Positions 45,400-54,259 of a DNA stretch of 64,000 bases are shown piece after piece. Below the pieces are notes generated by a model, which saw only the letters and a program-made list of their open reading frames with translations, had not been told where the DNA came from and searched no databases. Made by a program: the position numbers and the translations under genes. The stretch is from NCBI RefSeq assembly GCF_003324485.1, contig NZ_QODK01000007.1:123535-187534 (forward strand), read 5' to 3'. Each line of letters starts with the position of its first letter. Within the stretch, counting starts at the first letter, position 1. Source of the DNA: Cohaesibacter intestini (GTDB lineage Bacteria; Pseudomonadota; Alphaproteobacteria; Rhizobiales; Cohaesibacteraceae).

Positions 45400-46881
45400 T
45401 CACGCCTTTCTATTTCTGGATTTGAGGAATTCTCGTCGCACCGTGAAGCCGACGACTAGGACGATCAGCACCGCAAAAATAGCCGTGATGGGAGAGGAAA
45501 TCAGGACGGATGGATCGCCACGGGAAATGGCCAAAGCGCGGCGCAAATTCTCTTCGATCATCGGCCCGATGATGAAGGCAATCAGGAAGGGAGCCGCCGG
45601 GATGTTGAGCAGGAACATCCCAAAGCCTGCAACGCCCATGATCAACAGCACCGCCACATCAAACATGCTCGACGCGATGGAATAAATGCCAAACAGGCAG
45701 AGCAGCAGAACCACCGGCGCCAGCAGGGTTTGCGGCACGCGGGCCACATGGGAGAAACCATGCATGATCACCTTGCCTGCAAAAAACAGCAGCACCGACG
45801 AAAACAACATGCCGATAAACAGCATATAGACTTCATGGATGTTGGTCTGGAACAGCAAAGGTCCGGGGGTCAGCCCCTGAATCATGAACGCCCCGAGCAT
45901 GACGCCGGTAATGACGTCACCGGGCACGCCCAGCGCCAACAGCGGGATCATGGTCGCACCACAGGCCCCATTGTTGGCGGCTTCTGACGCGGCGATGCCT
46001 TCCAGCTCGCCCTTGCCGAAATTGTCGCTGTTTTTCGAGGTCCGCTGGGCTTCGCCATAGGAGAAGAATGCCGCCGCCGATGGCCCGATGCCCGGAATAG
46101 CCCCAAGCACGGCGCCGATGGCCGAGCCACGCAGGATCGATTTGAGCGAGCCCAAAAACTCTTCCCGGGAGACCTTCTGATCTCCCAATTTTGCGGCTTC
46201 ATCCTTGTGCGCCGCCCGGAAGACAATCAACTTCAGCAATTCCGGCAAGGCAAAAAGGCCGATCAGCACCGGCGCAACCGACAGCCCCGCCTGCATGTCA
46301 TCGGTGAAAGCAAAGCGGAAGGAGCCGTATAAATCTTCACCGGCGGTGGCCAGCAACAGACCAAAGCAGGCTGAAATCAGTCCAAGCAGCAAGGAGTTGC
46401 CAGACACGCCCGCAACGGTTGTGAGGGCAAACAGCATCAACATGCAATATTCCGGCGGGCCAACGCGCAAAGCCAGAATGGCCAAAGGCGCAGCCAGAAA
46501 AATCAGCGACAAGTTGGAGATAAAGTCTCCGATCACTGAGGAATAAAGCGCCATATTCAGCGCCTTGCCCGCCTTGCCCTGACGGGCGAGCGGATAGCCA
46601 TCAAGCGCAGTACAGGCAGCCGAAGCCGTGCCGGGGGTCTTGATGAGGATCGCCGATACCGAGCCGCCATAGGTCGAGCCCTTGTAAAGCGCGACCAGCA
46701 GCAGGATCGAAGGAACAGGTTCCATGTAAAAGGTAAAAGGCAGGGCGAGGGTGACCGCCATAGTGCCGGTCATGCCGGGGATTGCCCCGATGATCACGCC
46801 GCCCCAAATGCCAGCGGCCATGATCAGAAGATTCTGCCAGGTTGCAACCGCCTGCAGGGCCAGAAGAATGTCTTGCGCCAT
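45400..46881 (-). CDS. tctA: tripartite tricarboxylate transporter large permease TctA
   Basis: Large membrane subunit (493 residues, ~12 helices) of a TTT transporter. Both halves contain the family motif: GAIPGMTGTMAVTLALPFTF near residue 31 and GAIPGIGPSAAAFFSYGEAQ near residue 260. It follows tctB by 12 bases and is 6 bases from argE. It likely imports a carboxylate or N-acylated acid using a cation gradient. Confidence 0.95.
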   Translation of the reverse strand: MAQDILLALQAVATWQNLLIMAAGIWGGVIIGAIPGMTGTMAVTLALPFTFYMEPVPSILLLVALYKGSTYGGSVSAILIKTPGTASAACTALDGYPLARQGKAGKALNMALYSSVIGDFISNLSLIFLAAPLAILALRVGPPEYCMLMLFALTTVAGVSGNSLLLGLISACFGLLLATAGEDLYGSFRFAFTDDMQAGLSVAPVLIGLFALPELLKLIVFRAAHKDEAAKLGDQKVSREEFLGSLKSILRGSAIGAVLGAIPGIGPSAAAFFSYGEAQRTSKNSDNFGKGELEGIAASEAANNGACGATMIPLLALGVPGDVITGVMLGAFMIQGLTPGPLLFQTNIHEVYMLFIGMLFSSVLLFFAGKVIMHGFSHVARVPQTLLAPVVLLLCLFGIYSIASSMFDVAVLLIMGVAGFGMFLLNIPAAPFLIAFIIGPMIEENLRRALAISRGDPSVLISSPITAIFAVLIVLVVGFTVRREFLKSRNRKA

Positions 46882-46893
46882 CTATATTTCCGA

Positions 46894-47403
46894 TCAAAAG
46901 CCAAAGGGTTTGGTCAGGATGCCGACCGGGAACTGGGTTCCCAAGGCTGCGTGAAAGATCAGCTGCAGCAGGACCGGGCCAATGAGGGAGAGTCCCGCAA
47001 TCCAGTAGCGATAATCACGCTCGCCGGTCAGCAGGATCATTGCGCCGGTCAATGCCATCGAGGCAAGCAGGAAGCCGACATAGGGCATCAACAGAATAAA
47101 GGCGACAAAGGCCACCATGGCGCCGATGAAGCGGATGATCTGGGTCGGAATCGACGACCCGTCGCTTTCAATCCGCTCACTTGCGGGCATCCGGCCCATC
47201 AGAGCCAGAATGAACAGCAGCACGCCAAGGCCAATGCCAATGATGGAGATGGTGCGCGGCCACATATCCGGCGGCGGCGCAAAGCCGGGAATGAAGGCCG
47301 GGCGCGGCACATAAACCGGGATCAGGATCAGGATGACAAAGGCGAAGAAGGCGACAATTGTCACTCCACTGAACCACGGACTGCGAAAAATGGAAGTCTG
47401 CAT
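46894..47403 (-). CDS. tctB: tripartite tricarboxylate transporter small permease TctB
   Basis: A 169-residue small permease with four hydrophobic helices. It has the usual short N-terminus, a periplasmic loop (APPPDMWPRTISIIGIGLG, typical of TctB) and three further helices. It lies in the order C, B, A used by this transporter class. Confidence 0.88.
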   Translation of the reverse strand: MQTSIFRSPWFSGVTIVAFFAFVILILIPVYVPRPAFIPGFAPPPDMWPRTISIIGIGLGVLLFILALMGRMPASERIESDGSSIPTQIIRFIGAMVAFVAFILLMPYVGFLLASMALTGAMILLTGERDYRYWIAGLSLIGPVLLQLIFHAALGTQFPVGILTKPFGF

Positions 47404-47429
47404 GGCGGGGAGTTCCCAACAAAGGGCGA

Positions 47430-47444
47430 GGCCTGAAAGAGGCC
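47430..47444 (-). other. stem-loop between tctC and tctB
   Basis: Inverted repeat ggcct / aggcc with a 5-base loop, extended by flanking G/C bases on the minus strand. It probably limits readthrough from the abundant tctC transcript. Confidence 0.4.
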
Positions 47445-47480
47445 CCGCTTACTGTCAGATGAAGGTGTTTTTGATTTTTG

Positions 47481-48455
47481 TTAGTTGGGCAGATAGCCGA
47501 ATTTTTTGGCGAGCCCGTGGAACAGATCATACTGCTCTTTGGCGTAAGCGGTCATGTCAACCGAGCCGACGGTGGAGATGGAGCCACGACGGGCAGCCAG
47601 TTCCAGCCAGGTCTTGTCGGTTGCGACTTTGCTCAATGCTTCATTCCATTTGGCAATGACAGTGTCCGGCAGACCCTTTGGTGCATAGAGCGCGCTCCAG
47701 CCGGTAACCTGACCGGCCTGTTTGTAGCCAAGCTCGGCTGCGGTTGGCACGTCTGGCAGCTTGTCCATCCGCGATGGAGCGAAGACCATCAGCGCTTTCA
47801 TGTCGCCGCTTTCGATATGCGGAATGAGCGAACCGGCAGAAATGGCAAGAAAGTCCACATGGCCCCCAAGCAGAGCCGTTGCCAGTGCTCCGCCGCCTTT
47901 ATAAGGCACCAAAGTGGCAGCGGTCAGTGGGTCAAGGCCAACGTCAGACAACAGAGCCTGCGAGGTGAAGCCGTCAATCGCCGTCGCGCCAGAGGCCGCA
48001 TAAGTCATCGCGCCATTGCTGTCTTTGACGGCTTTAAGCAGATCATCCACGCTGTTGTAAGGGGAATCGCCTTTAACGGCGAGGATCATCGGGGTTGCTT
48101 CCAGCGCTCCGAGGAAGGTGTAGGCATCCCAATCAACCGAGGCCTGCGGATTGACGGCCGGGGTCAGCGCCATGCCAACGCGGGCCAGCAGCAGGGTATA
48201 ACCGTCCGCATCAGCCTCGGAAACAGAACGGGCGCCGTTCATGCCACCGGCACCGGGCTTGTTGACCACGGTGATTGGCTGACCGAGATAGCCTTTTGCG
48301 GTTTCGGCCAAAGCACGACCGGCAAGGTCGGATGCACCACCCGGGCCATAAGGAATGACAAGGGTAACAGCTTGTGTCGGATAGCTGTCTTCAGCCATGG
48401 CAGCGCCAGTGAAGAGAGCTGTCGCCATCGCGAGGGCGGACACAATTTTTTTCAT
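47481..48455 (-). CDS. tctC: tripartite tricarboxylate transporter substrate-binding protein TctC (Bug family)
   Basis: Periplasmic binding protein of the Bug family (324 residues). ATG 48455 is preceded by AAAGG; signal peptide MKKIVSALAMATALFTGAAM ends MAED. Bug motifs are visible: VTLVIPYGPGGASDLAGRAL, ITVVNKPGAGGMNGARSVSE and YAKEQYDLFHGLAKKFG at the end. The Asp in ASDL usually contacts the ligand's carboxylate. First gene of the operon, divergent from a LysR regulator. Confidence 0.94.
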   Translation of the reverse strand: MKKIVSALAMATALFTGAAMAEDSYPTQAVTLVIPYGPGGASDLAGRALAETAKGYLGQPITVVNKPGAGGMNGARSVSEADADGYTLLLARVGMALTPAVNPQASVDWDAYTFLGALEATPMILAVKGDSPYNSVDDLLKAVKDSNGAMTYAASGATAIDGFTSQALLSDVGLDPLTAATLVPYKGGGALATALLGGHVDFLAISAGSLIPHIESGDMKALMVFAPSRMDKLPDVPTAAELGYKQAGQVTGWSALYAPKGLPDTVIAKWNEALSKVATDKTWLELAARRGSISTVGSVDMTAYAKEQYDLFHGLAKKFGYLPN

Positions 48456-48533
48456 TGTTTTTGAACCTTTTAGATTGCGGCCCGAAACAGACCTTTGGAA
48501 GGGGATTGGATAATCCACACAGAATTTGTTCCA

Positions 48534-48586
48534 CAGTATTCCTTTTTTTGCAAGAAAATATGATAGTATGCAAAATAGTAATACTG
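48534..48586. promoter_or_regulatory. LysR-type binding site between tctC and its regulator
   Basis: Palindrome AGTAT-N11-ATACT at 48565-48585, a perfect T-N11-A LysR box, lies just upstream of the regulator start. A second arm, CAGTATT at 48534-48540, mirrors AATACTG at 48580-48586. The 143-base gap thus has two half-sites toward tctC and the box proximal to the regulator. Confidence 0.6.
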
Positions 48587-48598
48587 AGGCAAAAAGAA

Positions 48599-49510
48599 AT
48601 GATGAAAATCCGCGAATTACAGGCCTTTGACGCCTATATCCGGTTGGGGGGCATGGGCAGTGCCGCGGAGGAGTTGAATCTCAGCCAACCGATGATCAGT
48701 CGTCTGTTGACGGCGCTCGAGGCACGGGTGGGATTCGCCCTCTTTCTGCGCAAGCGCAACAAGCTGGTGCCAACGCCAGAGGCCTTTCAGTTTCATCAAA
48801 CGGTGGTGCGGGGGCTGGAAAGCATCCGGGCGCTAACAGAAGAAGCCAGCGCCATAGCCAACAACCAGCGCGGCCATCTAATCATCGCGGCCCAGCCAAT
48901 CTTCTGCGATACATTCCTGATTGATGCCATTGCCGATTTCCAGAAAAGCCATCCCCATGTCAGTGTTCGCCTGCGCGACAGCGGGATGAGCGAGATCATG
49001 CGGATGGTGCTGGAACGCAGTTGCGATCTCGCTTTTGGCATCACCCTTGATGCAGACCCCTATGGTGCCGATGTTACCTCACTGGCCACCTGCGAGGCCC
49101 GCTGCCTGATGCCCAAGCACCATCCGCTAAGCGGGGCGAAGGCCCTGACTTTGCAACAATTGAAAAAGGAGACCTTTGTCGATCTTGCATCGGGCAGCCC
49201 CCTGCGGATGCGGATCGACTATATGATGCATTCCATCGATGTGGAGCGCTCGATTGTCGCCGAAATGCGCACCCTGCATGGCATCGTCCAGCTGGTGGAA
49301 AAGGGTGTCGGACTGGCCATTGTCGACCCGGTTGCCGGGCTTTTGCTGGACCATGACAAGGTGGTCGATTGCCCGCTTTTGCCGGCCATTCGCTGGGACA
49401 TTGCCCAATTCGTGCCAAAGGATCGCCCGCTAAGTGGCATCGGTCAGGCTTTCTCCGATGTGGTGGCCAACCAGATCAGCTATCTCAAGACAGAAGGCGT
49501 CATCAACTGA
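48599..49510 (+). CDS. LysR-type regulator of the Tct/ArgE operon
   Basis: A 303-residue LysR regulator. N-terminal HTH at residues ~5-62 (IRELQAFDAYIRLGGMGSAA, then LSQPMISRLLTALEARVGF), followed by a ligand domain. ATG 48599 has GAGG 9 bases upstream; ATG 48602 is an alternative. Divergent from tctC with a strong LysR box between them, so it should respond to the tctC substrate. Confidence 0.9.
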   Translation: MMKIRELQAFDAYIRLGGMGSAAEELNLSQPMISRLLTALEARVGFALFLRKRNKLVPTPEAFQFHQTVVRGLESIRALTEEASAIANNQRGHLIIAAQPIFCDTFLIDAIADFQKSHPHVSVRLRDSGMSEIMRMVLERSCDLAFGITLDADPYGADVTSLATCEARCLMPKHHPLSGAKALTLQQLKKETFVDLASGSPLRMRIDYMMHSIDVERSIVAEMRTLHGIVQLVEKGVGLAIVDPVAGLLLDHDKVVDCPLLPAIRWDIAQFVPKDRPLSGIGQAFSDVVANQISYLKTEGVIN

Positions 49511-49543
49511 CGCCCCCGGTCACGCTTGTTGTGAGCAGGCGTC
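49509..49543. terminator. possible terminator between convergent genes
   Basis: Nested stem gacgcc / ggcgtc with inner tcac / gtga in the 43-base gap between the LysR gene and the flotillin gene. No clear T tract. Confidence 0.35.
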
Positions 49544-49553
49544 TCCTTGGCGT

Positions 49554-51278
49554 TTAGTCCGCTTTTTCGCTCTGTGCTGAAGCGGCCGTATTTTGGGGAG
49601 TTTCGACATCCAGACCGGCAAGCTCCGAGGTGATGCCATTGATGTCGCCCCCCTTGATCCCGACTTCCTTGAGCAAAGAGTCCAGAAGTGGTGCCTGTGC
49701 CCGATAGCGCAGGGCGCTATTTACGACATTGTCTGCCAGATTGCCATCATGCCCGGCCTGGGGAGTGCCGTTGCCACCGCTTCCAAGCCCCTCGACCTGC
49801 ACAATTTTAATGCCATCGATTTTTTCGATCGGCTTGACGCTTTCGCGAATGATGCTGTCCAGATTTTCAATCAGCTTGATCTTGATCTGCATGGCGATCT
49901 GCTCTGCAGAGAGGAGGTTCTGGGCTTCGTTCATTGATCGCGTCCCTTCGGCGTCAACGCGATAGCGAATTTCAGCGGCTTCAGCCCGCAATTTTTCTGC
50001 GGTCGCTTCCCCTTCGGCTTCCTCTCGCAAGGCTTCTGCGCGGTCACCGGCGGCAACTTTCTCGGCTTCAGCCTCTACCTTGATGCGGATCGCGCTGCGT
50101 TCGGCTTCCTTGCTCGCTTCGATCAGCTCAATCGCCTTCAAGCGTTCGGCAATTTCGTTCTCGCGCGATGTCGTTACTTTTTCTTCCGCCTGAACAGCTT
50201 TCGCTCTGGCGATATCGGCTTCGGCTTGTGCCTCTGACTGTTCCTTGGACTTTTCGGCGATGGCAATTTCTCTCACCTGTTCGGCCAATTCAATTGCTTT
50301 TTGCTTTTCAATCTCTCTTTCGCGCACCAGACGTTCCATCTCGATGCGTTCTTCTGCCACGGCCTTGTCGGCAAGGATTCTCGATTTCTCGACATGTTGC
50401 TTGGAGTTGATCTCAGCCTGCTCGGCCTCTTGCTCTCGCTCGGCTTTGTTTTTAGCAATCTCGGCAGACTGAGCTGCTTGACGTACCTGCACTTCACGTT
50501 CCTGCTCCATGCGTGCATATTCTTCGTCCCGTCGAATATCGAGACTGAGCTTCTCGCTCTCCAGATTCTTGGTCTTGATTTGAATCTGCGTGTCCTGTTC
50601 GATGTCGTTGCGGATTTTCTTGCGCCGCTCGATCTCTTCGGTCAGGCGGGTCAACCCTTCGGCATCAAACGCGTTGGATGGGTTGAAGTAATCCATGCTG
50701 GTTTGATCAAGGCCAGTCAGAGAGACAGACTCGAGCTCCAGACCATTTTTGAGCAGGTCTTCCATCACTGCCTGTTGCACTTTCTGGACAAAATCCGTGC
50801 GCTTTTCATGCAGTTCTTCCATTGTCATTTCCGCCGCAACGGATCGCAGGGCATCAACGAACTTGCCTTCAACCAGCTCTTTGAGTTGTTCGGGCTGCAT
50901 GGTCCGGCGACCAAGGGTTTGGGCCGCAGCCGCGATGGATTCCTCGGTCGGTTGCGCCCGGACATAAAATTCTGCAACCACATCAACGCGCATCCGGTCA
51001 CGCGTGATCAAGGCTTGGTCATTGTCACGTCGCACAGCCAGACGCAGCGTGTTCATGTTGACCGGGATGGTTTCATGCAAGACCGGCAGCACCAACGCAC
51101 CGCCATTCATGATCACCCGCTGACCACCAAACCCGGTTCTGACGAACGAGATTTCCTTTGATGCGCGCACATATAGACGCGCCAAAATCATCCCGATGAC
51201 CAAAAGAGCAATAACGATGATGATGGCTGTGGTGCCAACGCCTAGCAAACCACTGAATGTGTTCTGTGTTTCATACAT
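49554..51278 (-). CDS. yqiK: flotillin-family protein YqiK
   Basis: A 574-residue flotillin. One N-terminal transmembrane helix (~12-35), an SPFH/band-7 domain (~40-210, with GGALVLPVLHETIPVNM and LESVSLTGLDQTSMDYFNP) and a long Glu/Ala/Lys-rich coiled coil (~220-470), then a short C-terminal domain with GGNGTPQAGHDGN. Flotillins organise membrane microdomains and stress responses. It is last in a three-gene unit (PspA, YqiJ, flotillin), a combination seen in membrane-integrity modules. Confidence 0.93.
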   Translation of the reverse strand: MYETQNTFSGLLGVGTTAIIIVIALLVIGMILARLYVRASKEISFVRTGFGGQRVIMNGGALVLPVLHETIPVNMNTLRLAVRRDNDQALITRDRMRVDVVAEFYVRAQPTEESIAAAAQTLGRRTMQPEQLKELVEGKFVDALRSVAAEMTMEELHEKRTDFVQKVQQAVMEDLLKNGLELESVSLTGLDQTSMDYFNPSNAFDAEGLTRLTEEIERRKKIRNDIEQDTQIQIKTKNLESEKLSLDIRRDEEYARMEQEREVQVRQAAQSAEIAKNKAEREQEAEQAEINSKQHVEKSRILADKAVAEERIEMERLVREREIEKQKAIELAEQVREIAIAEKSKEQSEAQAEADIARAKAVQAEEKVTTSRENEIAERLKAIELIEASKEAERSAIRIKVEAEAEKVAAGDRAEALREEAEGEATAEKLRAEAAEIRYRVDAEGTRSMNEAQNLLSAEQIAMQIKIKLIENLDSIIRESVKPIEKIDGIKIVQVEGLGSGGNGTPQAGHDGNLADNVVNSALRYRAQAPLLDSLLKEVGIKGGDINGITSELAGLDVETPQNTAASAQSEKAD

Positions 51279-51314
51279 TGTAGTAGATCCATTGAAAGAA
51301 CTTGAAAATACCCG

Positions 51315-51995
51315 CTATTTCAGAGCATTAGATGTCGATTGAATGCCGTAATAGGTGTTGTCGTGCAGGCGGACCAGCAACAACCGATCTCCTTGCCTGT
51401 AGCTTTCGTCCTCATTGTCCGGGGCGAGCATGATATAGTGAGTGAGGCCAAACCGATCGGTTACCTTGGCTTGGGCCGGGAAATCATGTCTCGCTTCCCC
51501 CAGAGTGATTGTTGCGATTTTGCCAATCAGCCGATTTCTGGATATGGCCGATGTCTCATCTCTTGGCAGGACAAGGGCCAGAAATCGGTTGCCCAGGCTT
51601 AGAACCGGAATGGATAGAAGAAGGGCCGGCAAAACCGCTACAATGGCAGGCAGTGCGCTCCCGAATATTGAAAGGCTCAGACCTTGGATCGTCAAACCGA
51701 TCAAACCGAAAGCAACAAGCAAGACGATCAGTGAAAAAATCACCGGCACCCGCCCCAAGCGTAACCAAGACAGGAATTGACCGGTCATTGAAGGTGTCTG
51801 CATGTCCGGTACATCGACATCAATGTCGAGTTCCGTACCCAGATCAATATCTGGCAGCAGCCCATCCAAAAACCCGAAAATGCCTGCGCCAATCAGCAGA
51901 CCGACACCTTCAATCGCTGCCAAAACGAAGACTACGAACAAAGCCACCAGAAAAGGATGGTTTGCTGGCTCGCCAAAATAGGACAGCAAAATCAT
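51315..51995 (-). CDS. yqiJ: YqiJ/NfeD-like membrane protein with OB fold
   Basis: A 226-residue membrane protein: helices at ~15-35, ~80-105 and ~110-135, an acidic loop (DIDLGTELDIDVDVPD) between the first two, and a C-terminal OB-like beta domain (~150-215, IGKIATITLGEARHDFPAQA). YqiJ proteins are the usual partners of YqiK flotillins. It lies 36 bases before flotillin and 9 bases after the PspA-like gene. Confidence 0.85.
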   Translation of the reverse strand: MILLSYFGEPANHPFLVALFVVFVLAAIEGVGLLIGAGIFGFLDGLLPDIDLGTELDIDVDVPDMQTPSMTGQFLSWLRLGRVPVIFSLIVLLVAFGLIGLTIQGLSLSIFGSALPAIVAVLPALLLSIPVLSLGNRFLALVLPRDETSAISRNRLIGKIATITLGEARHDFPAQAKVTDRFGLTHYIMLAPDNEDESYRQGDRLLLVRLHDNTYYGIQSTSNALK

Positions 51996-52004
51996 GACTT
52001 GAGC

Positions 52005-52646
52005 CTATTCTTCAAGGCGAGACTTGATCGCTGTCAGTCTTTCCTTGATCCGGTTTTTCTGACTGAGTTGTTCCAACTCTTGCATTTGAGCGGCGGTTTT
52101 TGCGCTTGCGGCTCCCTTGGAAGGCGGAATGCCTTGCCGTTCCATTATGCGATCGAAGGCTTTGGTTGCCTTGGAGATGTCGGCTTGGGCTGCAGATGGA
52201 CCGCCAGTCTGGCCGGTTTGTGATGCGGCCTTTGCCTCGCGAAAGGCTTTCAACTCTTCAGCCATTTCCCGCTTTTTGGCTTGCAGGGCCGCAATATACC
52301 CTTCGAGTTCCTTTTCATTTTCGGATGCATCGGCGATGGTTTGCTCCAACACTGGCAATTGGGCTTCGATATCCAGTTGCTGAGCGATGGCTGCTTCTGC
52401 AAGATCTTCGCGCTTTTCGGTCAGCGCGATTTCGATTTTGGAACTCAAATCGTCGTGTTGGGCATTCTTGTCGGCCAACTTCTTGTTCGCGACATGCTTG
52501 GCGGCAATGATTTTGCCCAGTTCGGCGCGCACATCTTCGATGGCGTCATCAACTTCGCGGATGGCTTGCTCCATCATTGCCTCAGGCGCAGCATCTTCAA
52601 CCGTGTCCAGTAGGGCATTGAAGCTGCCGCTGATGATCCGCCCCAC
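52005..52646 (-). CDS. pspA: PspA/IM30-family membrane-stress protein
   Basis: A 213-residue, almost entirely helical coiled-coil protein of the PspA/IM30 (ESCRT-III-like) superfamily. The start is a GTG at 52646; an in-frame stop two codons upstream rules out a longer form. The family region ALLDTVEDAAPEAMMEQAIR matches the first PspA helix. The C-terminus (~155-213) is a low-complexity then helical tail. Such proteins polymerise on damaged inner membranes. Encoded first in the unit with YqiJ and flotillin. Confidence 0.85.
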   Translation of the reverse strand: MGRIISGSFNALLDTVEDAAPEAMMEQAIREVDDAIEDVRAELGKIIAAKHVANKKLADKNAQHDDLSSKIEIALTEKREDLAEAAIAQQLDIEAQLPVLEQTIADASENEKELEGYIAALQAKKREMAEELKAFREAKAASQTGQTGGPSAAQADISKATKAFDRIMERQGIPPSKGAASAKTAAQMQELEQLSQKNRIKERLTAIKSRLEE

Positions 52647-52996
52647 AATTCAAGACATCTGAGGCATTTCGTTCGCAACCCAGAAGGCATTTTCTGCTCT
52701 GCACTGGCAAAAATACTGTGCTCTGCTCAAATGGCAGGAAGGACCAAGCGGCTCAGCGGCAATGCCATATGGCGACTGTCGGGACCAAGCCGCGATTGCT
52801 TGTCACAAACTTGGATGGCGGTTTCGCATCAGCACGCACTGCACGCGTCCAATCCGAGCCCATTTGAGACCTTGGTTCAAGGAATGATAATTGAAGAAAG
52901 TTCGCAACACAGGTTCATGAGGCATGGTTGAAAAATAAAGAATAGTAAGATATTGTGAGTATAGTTACTTATATATCAAAAATTGATTGGAATAAT
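52647..52996. other. intergenic region, AT-rich on the right
   Basis: About 350 bases with no gene. The left half is GC-rich and unremarkable and holds the promoter of the PspA unit on the minus strand. The right 80 bases are very AT-rich (TATATAT at ~52970) and should hold the promoter of the small secreted protein. Confidence 0.5.
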
Positions 52997-53452
52997 ATGA
53001 CTAACAAATACCGAAGTTTTTTTCGTTTACTCGCTTTTGTATTCGTATTCATCAGCACTCAAAACCTCGCCCAAGCGGGGTTTTGTGGGAACTATATTCA
53101 AACCGCATCAAACGCTGGGCAATGCAAAAACTGCCGTCTGACGATTGCGGATAACCCGGAAATTCAGAAATATTTCGTCACAGCTAACAACGGTTGGCAA
53201 GCTGAGCTGACATGGACACATGGCGACGATTCGAACGCTACAGGCTCGGGAAATTGGAACAATGGACAGCATTTTGACATCGATTTAAGCCAGCAAGGAC
53301 GTCGACTTAATCTAATTATGTCCAATCCTGGTAGCGGTCCTATCCGGGCGACGTTTAATTGCCTCGATGCTAAGACTTCTCCAAAGAATTGTGTCGATCA
53401 CGACAGAAATGGGAATCCATTTCGCATCCCATGCCCGAATAGGAATGGATAG
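52997..53452 (+). CDS. small secreted Cys-containing protein, unknown
   Basis: No recognised family. 151 residues from ATG 52997 (weak GGA RBS). A Sec signal peptide with a Phe/Val-rich core (MTNKYRSFFRLLAFVFVFIS, ending LAQA) precedes a ~125-residue mature domain with six Cys (CGNYIQTASNAGQCKNC and three later ones). That is a disulfide-stabilised secreted fold, possibly a beta-sandwich: GWQAELTWTHGDD and RRLNLIMSNPG have strand patterns. AT-rich upstream region and isolated location suggest acquisition. Coding potential is moderate. Confidence 0.65.
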   Translation: MTNKYRSFFRLLAFVFVFISTQNLAQAGFCGNYIQTASNAGQCKNCRLTIADNPEIQKYFVTANNGWQAELTWTHGDDSNATGSGNWNNGQHFDIDLSQQGRRLNLIMSNPGSGPIRATFNCLDAKTSPKNCVDHDRNGNPFRIPCPNRNG

Positions 53453-53486
53453 AAATTCATGAGAGCCCAGCCTCATAAAAAGCAGT

Positions 53487-53840
53487 TTAGCGGTTCTCTC
53501 CGGGACGATTGCCCGCCCAGGTGAGGAGCGCATCAAGCGCGGGGCAAAGCGATTGCCCCCAATCGGTCAGACTATATTCCACTTTCGGCGGCACCTCAGG
53601 ATACACCGTTCGCTTCACGATGCCGTCGCCTTCCATTTGCCGAAGCTGTTGGATCAGCATCTTCTGCGACACCCCGGGGATCGCGCGTTCCAGTTCGGAA
53701 AAGCGCAGGACCCGCCCTCCGAAAAGATGGAACAGGATGATCAGTTTCCATCGTCCCTCGATCATGCGAAGGGCGGCTTCAACGCCTTCGGTTGCACTTT
53801 CCTGTGTGTATTCGCGGGGCGTATCCATCTGATCCGTCAT
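53487..53840 (-). CDS. HxlR-family transcriptional regulator
   Basis: A 117-residue single-domain winged helix (MarR-like fold). Family motifs: ALRMIEGRWKLIILFHLFGG, FSELERAIPGVSQKMLIQQL, and VEYSLTDWGQSLCPALDAL. ATG 53840 is preferred to 53846 because a GAAAG lies 7 bases upstream. Divergent from the SnoaL-like and SDR genes with an 18-base palindrome between them. HxlR regulators often sense aldehydes, quinones or oxidative stress. Confidence 0.9.
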   Translation of the reverse strand: MTDQMDTPREYTQESATEGVEAALRMIEGRWKLIILFHLFGGRVLRFSELERAIPGVSQKMLIQQLRQMEGDGIVKRTVYPEVPPKVEYSLTDWGQSLCPALDALLTWAGNRPGENR

Positions 53841-53844
53841 AAAC

Positions 53845-53862
53845 ATACTTTCAGGTAAGTAT
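53845..53862. promoter_or_regulatory. HxlR operator candidate
   Basis: Perfect inverted repeat ATACTT-N6-AAGTAT immediately upstream of the hxlR start, between the divergent genes. A binding site of this type would let the regulator control itself and the SnoaL/SDR pair. Confidence 0.6.
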
Positions 53863-53944
53863 CTGACTTATTTGTGTGTTCTTGTTGTTTTGCCAGCCTA
53901 GCAGTACATGTTCTCCAGATCAAATGGAAACGGAGACATATACG

Positions 53945-54259
53945 ATGACCAATACTGTACCTATTGCTGTTCTGCGCTACTTCGCAGCCCGATCACCGCA
54001 GGCCGTTGTTAACTGTTTTAGTGACGATGGCACCGCGATGGATGAAGGCAATATGTATCATGGCAAGGCCGAAATCCTGCAATGGCGTGAGGCCGCGAGC
54101 AAGATCCAGTTTGAAGAAGAAATTCTCTCCTCAAGGCAAGACGGGTCGCAAACAATCGTGTCCTGTCGTCTGACCGGCGACTTCAAGGGAAGTCCTGTGA
54201 ATCTTGACTTCTGTTTCGAGTTGGACGGGGACCAGGTCAGCAGATTGGAGATTGCGTGA
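53945..54259 (+). CDS. SnoaL/NTF2-like protein
   Basis: A 104-residue NTF2-like (SnoaL) fold: a helix with [20 protein letters not shown], then [16 protein letters not shown], and beta strands ending [15 protein letters not shown]. Such proteins are ligand-binding or isomerase-like. ATG 53945 has GGAGA 9 bases upstream. It overlaps the SDR gene (TGATG), so they form an operon under the HxlR regulator. Confidence 0.8.
   Translation: MTNTVPIAVLRYFAARSPQAVVNCFSDDGTAMDEGNMYHGKAEILQWREAASKIQFEEEILSSRQDGSQTIVSCRLTGDFKGSPVNLDFCFELDGDQVSRLEIA

Noticed and set aside
48534..48586. rho-independent terminator
   Set aside because: The repeat lies upstream of both divergent genes and has the T-N11-A form of a LysR site instead.
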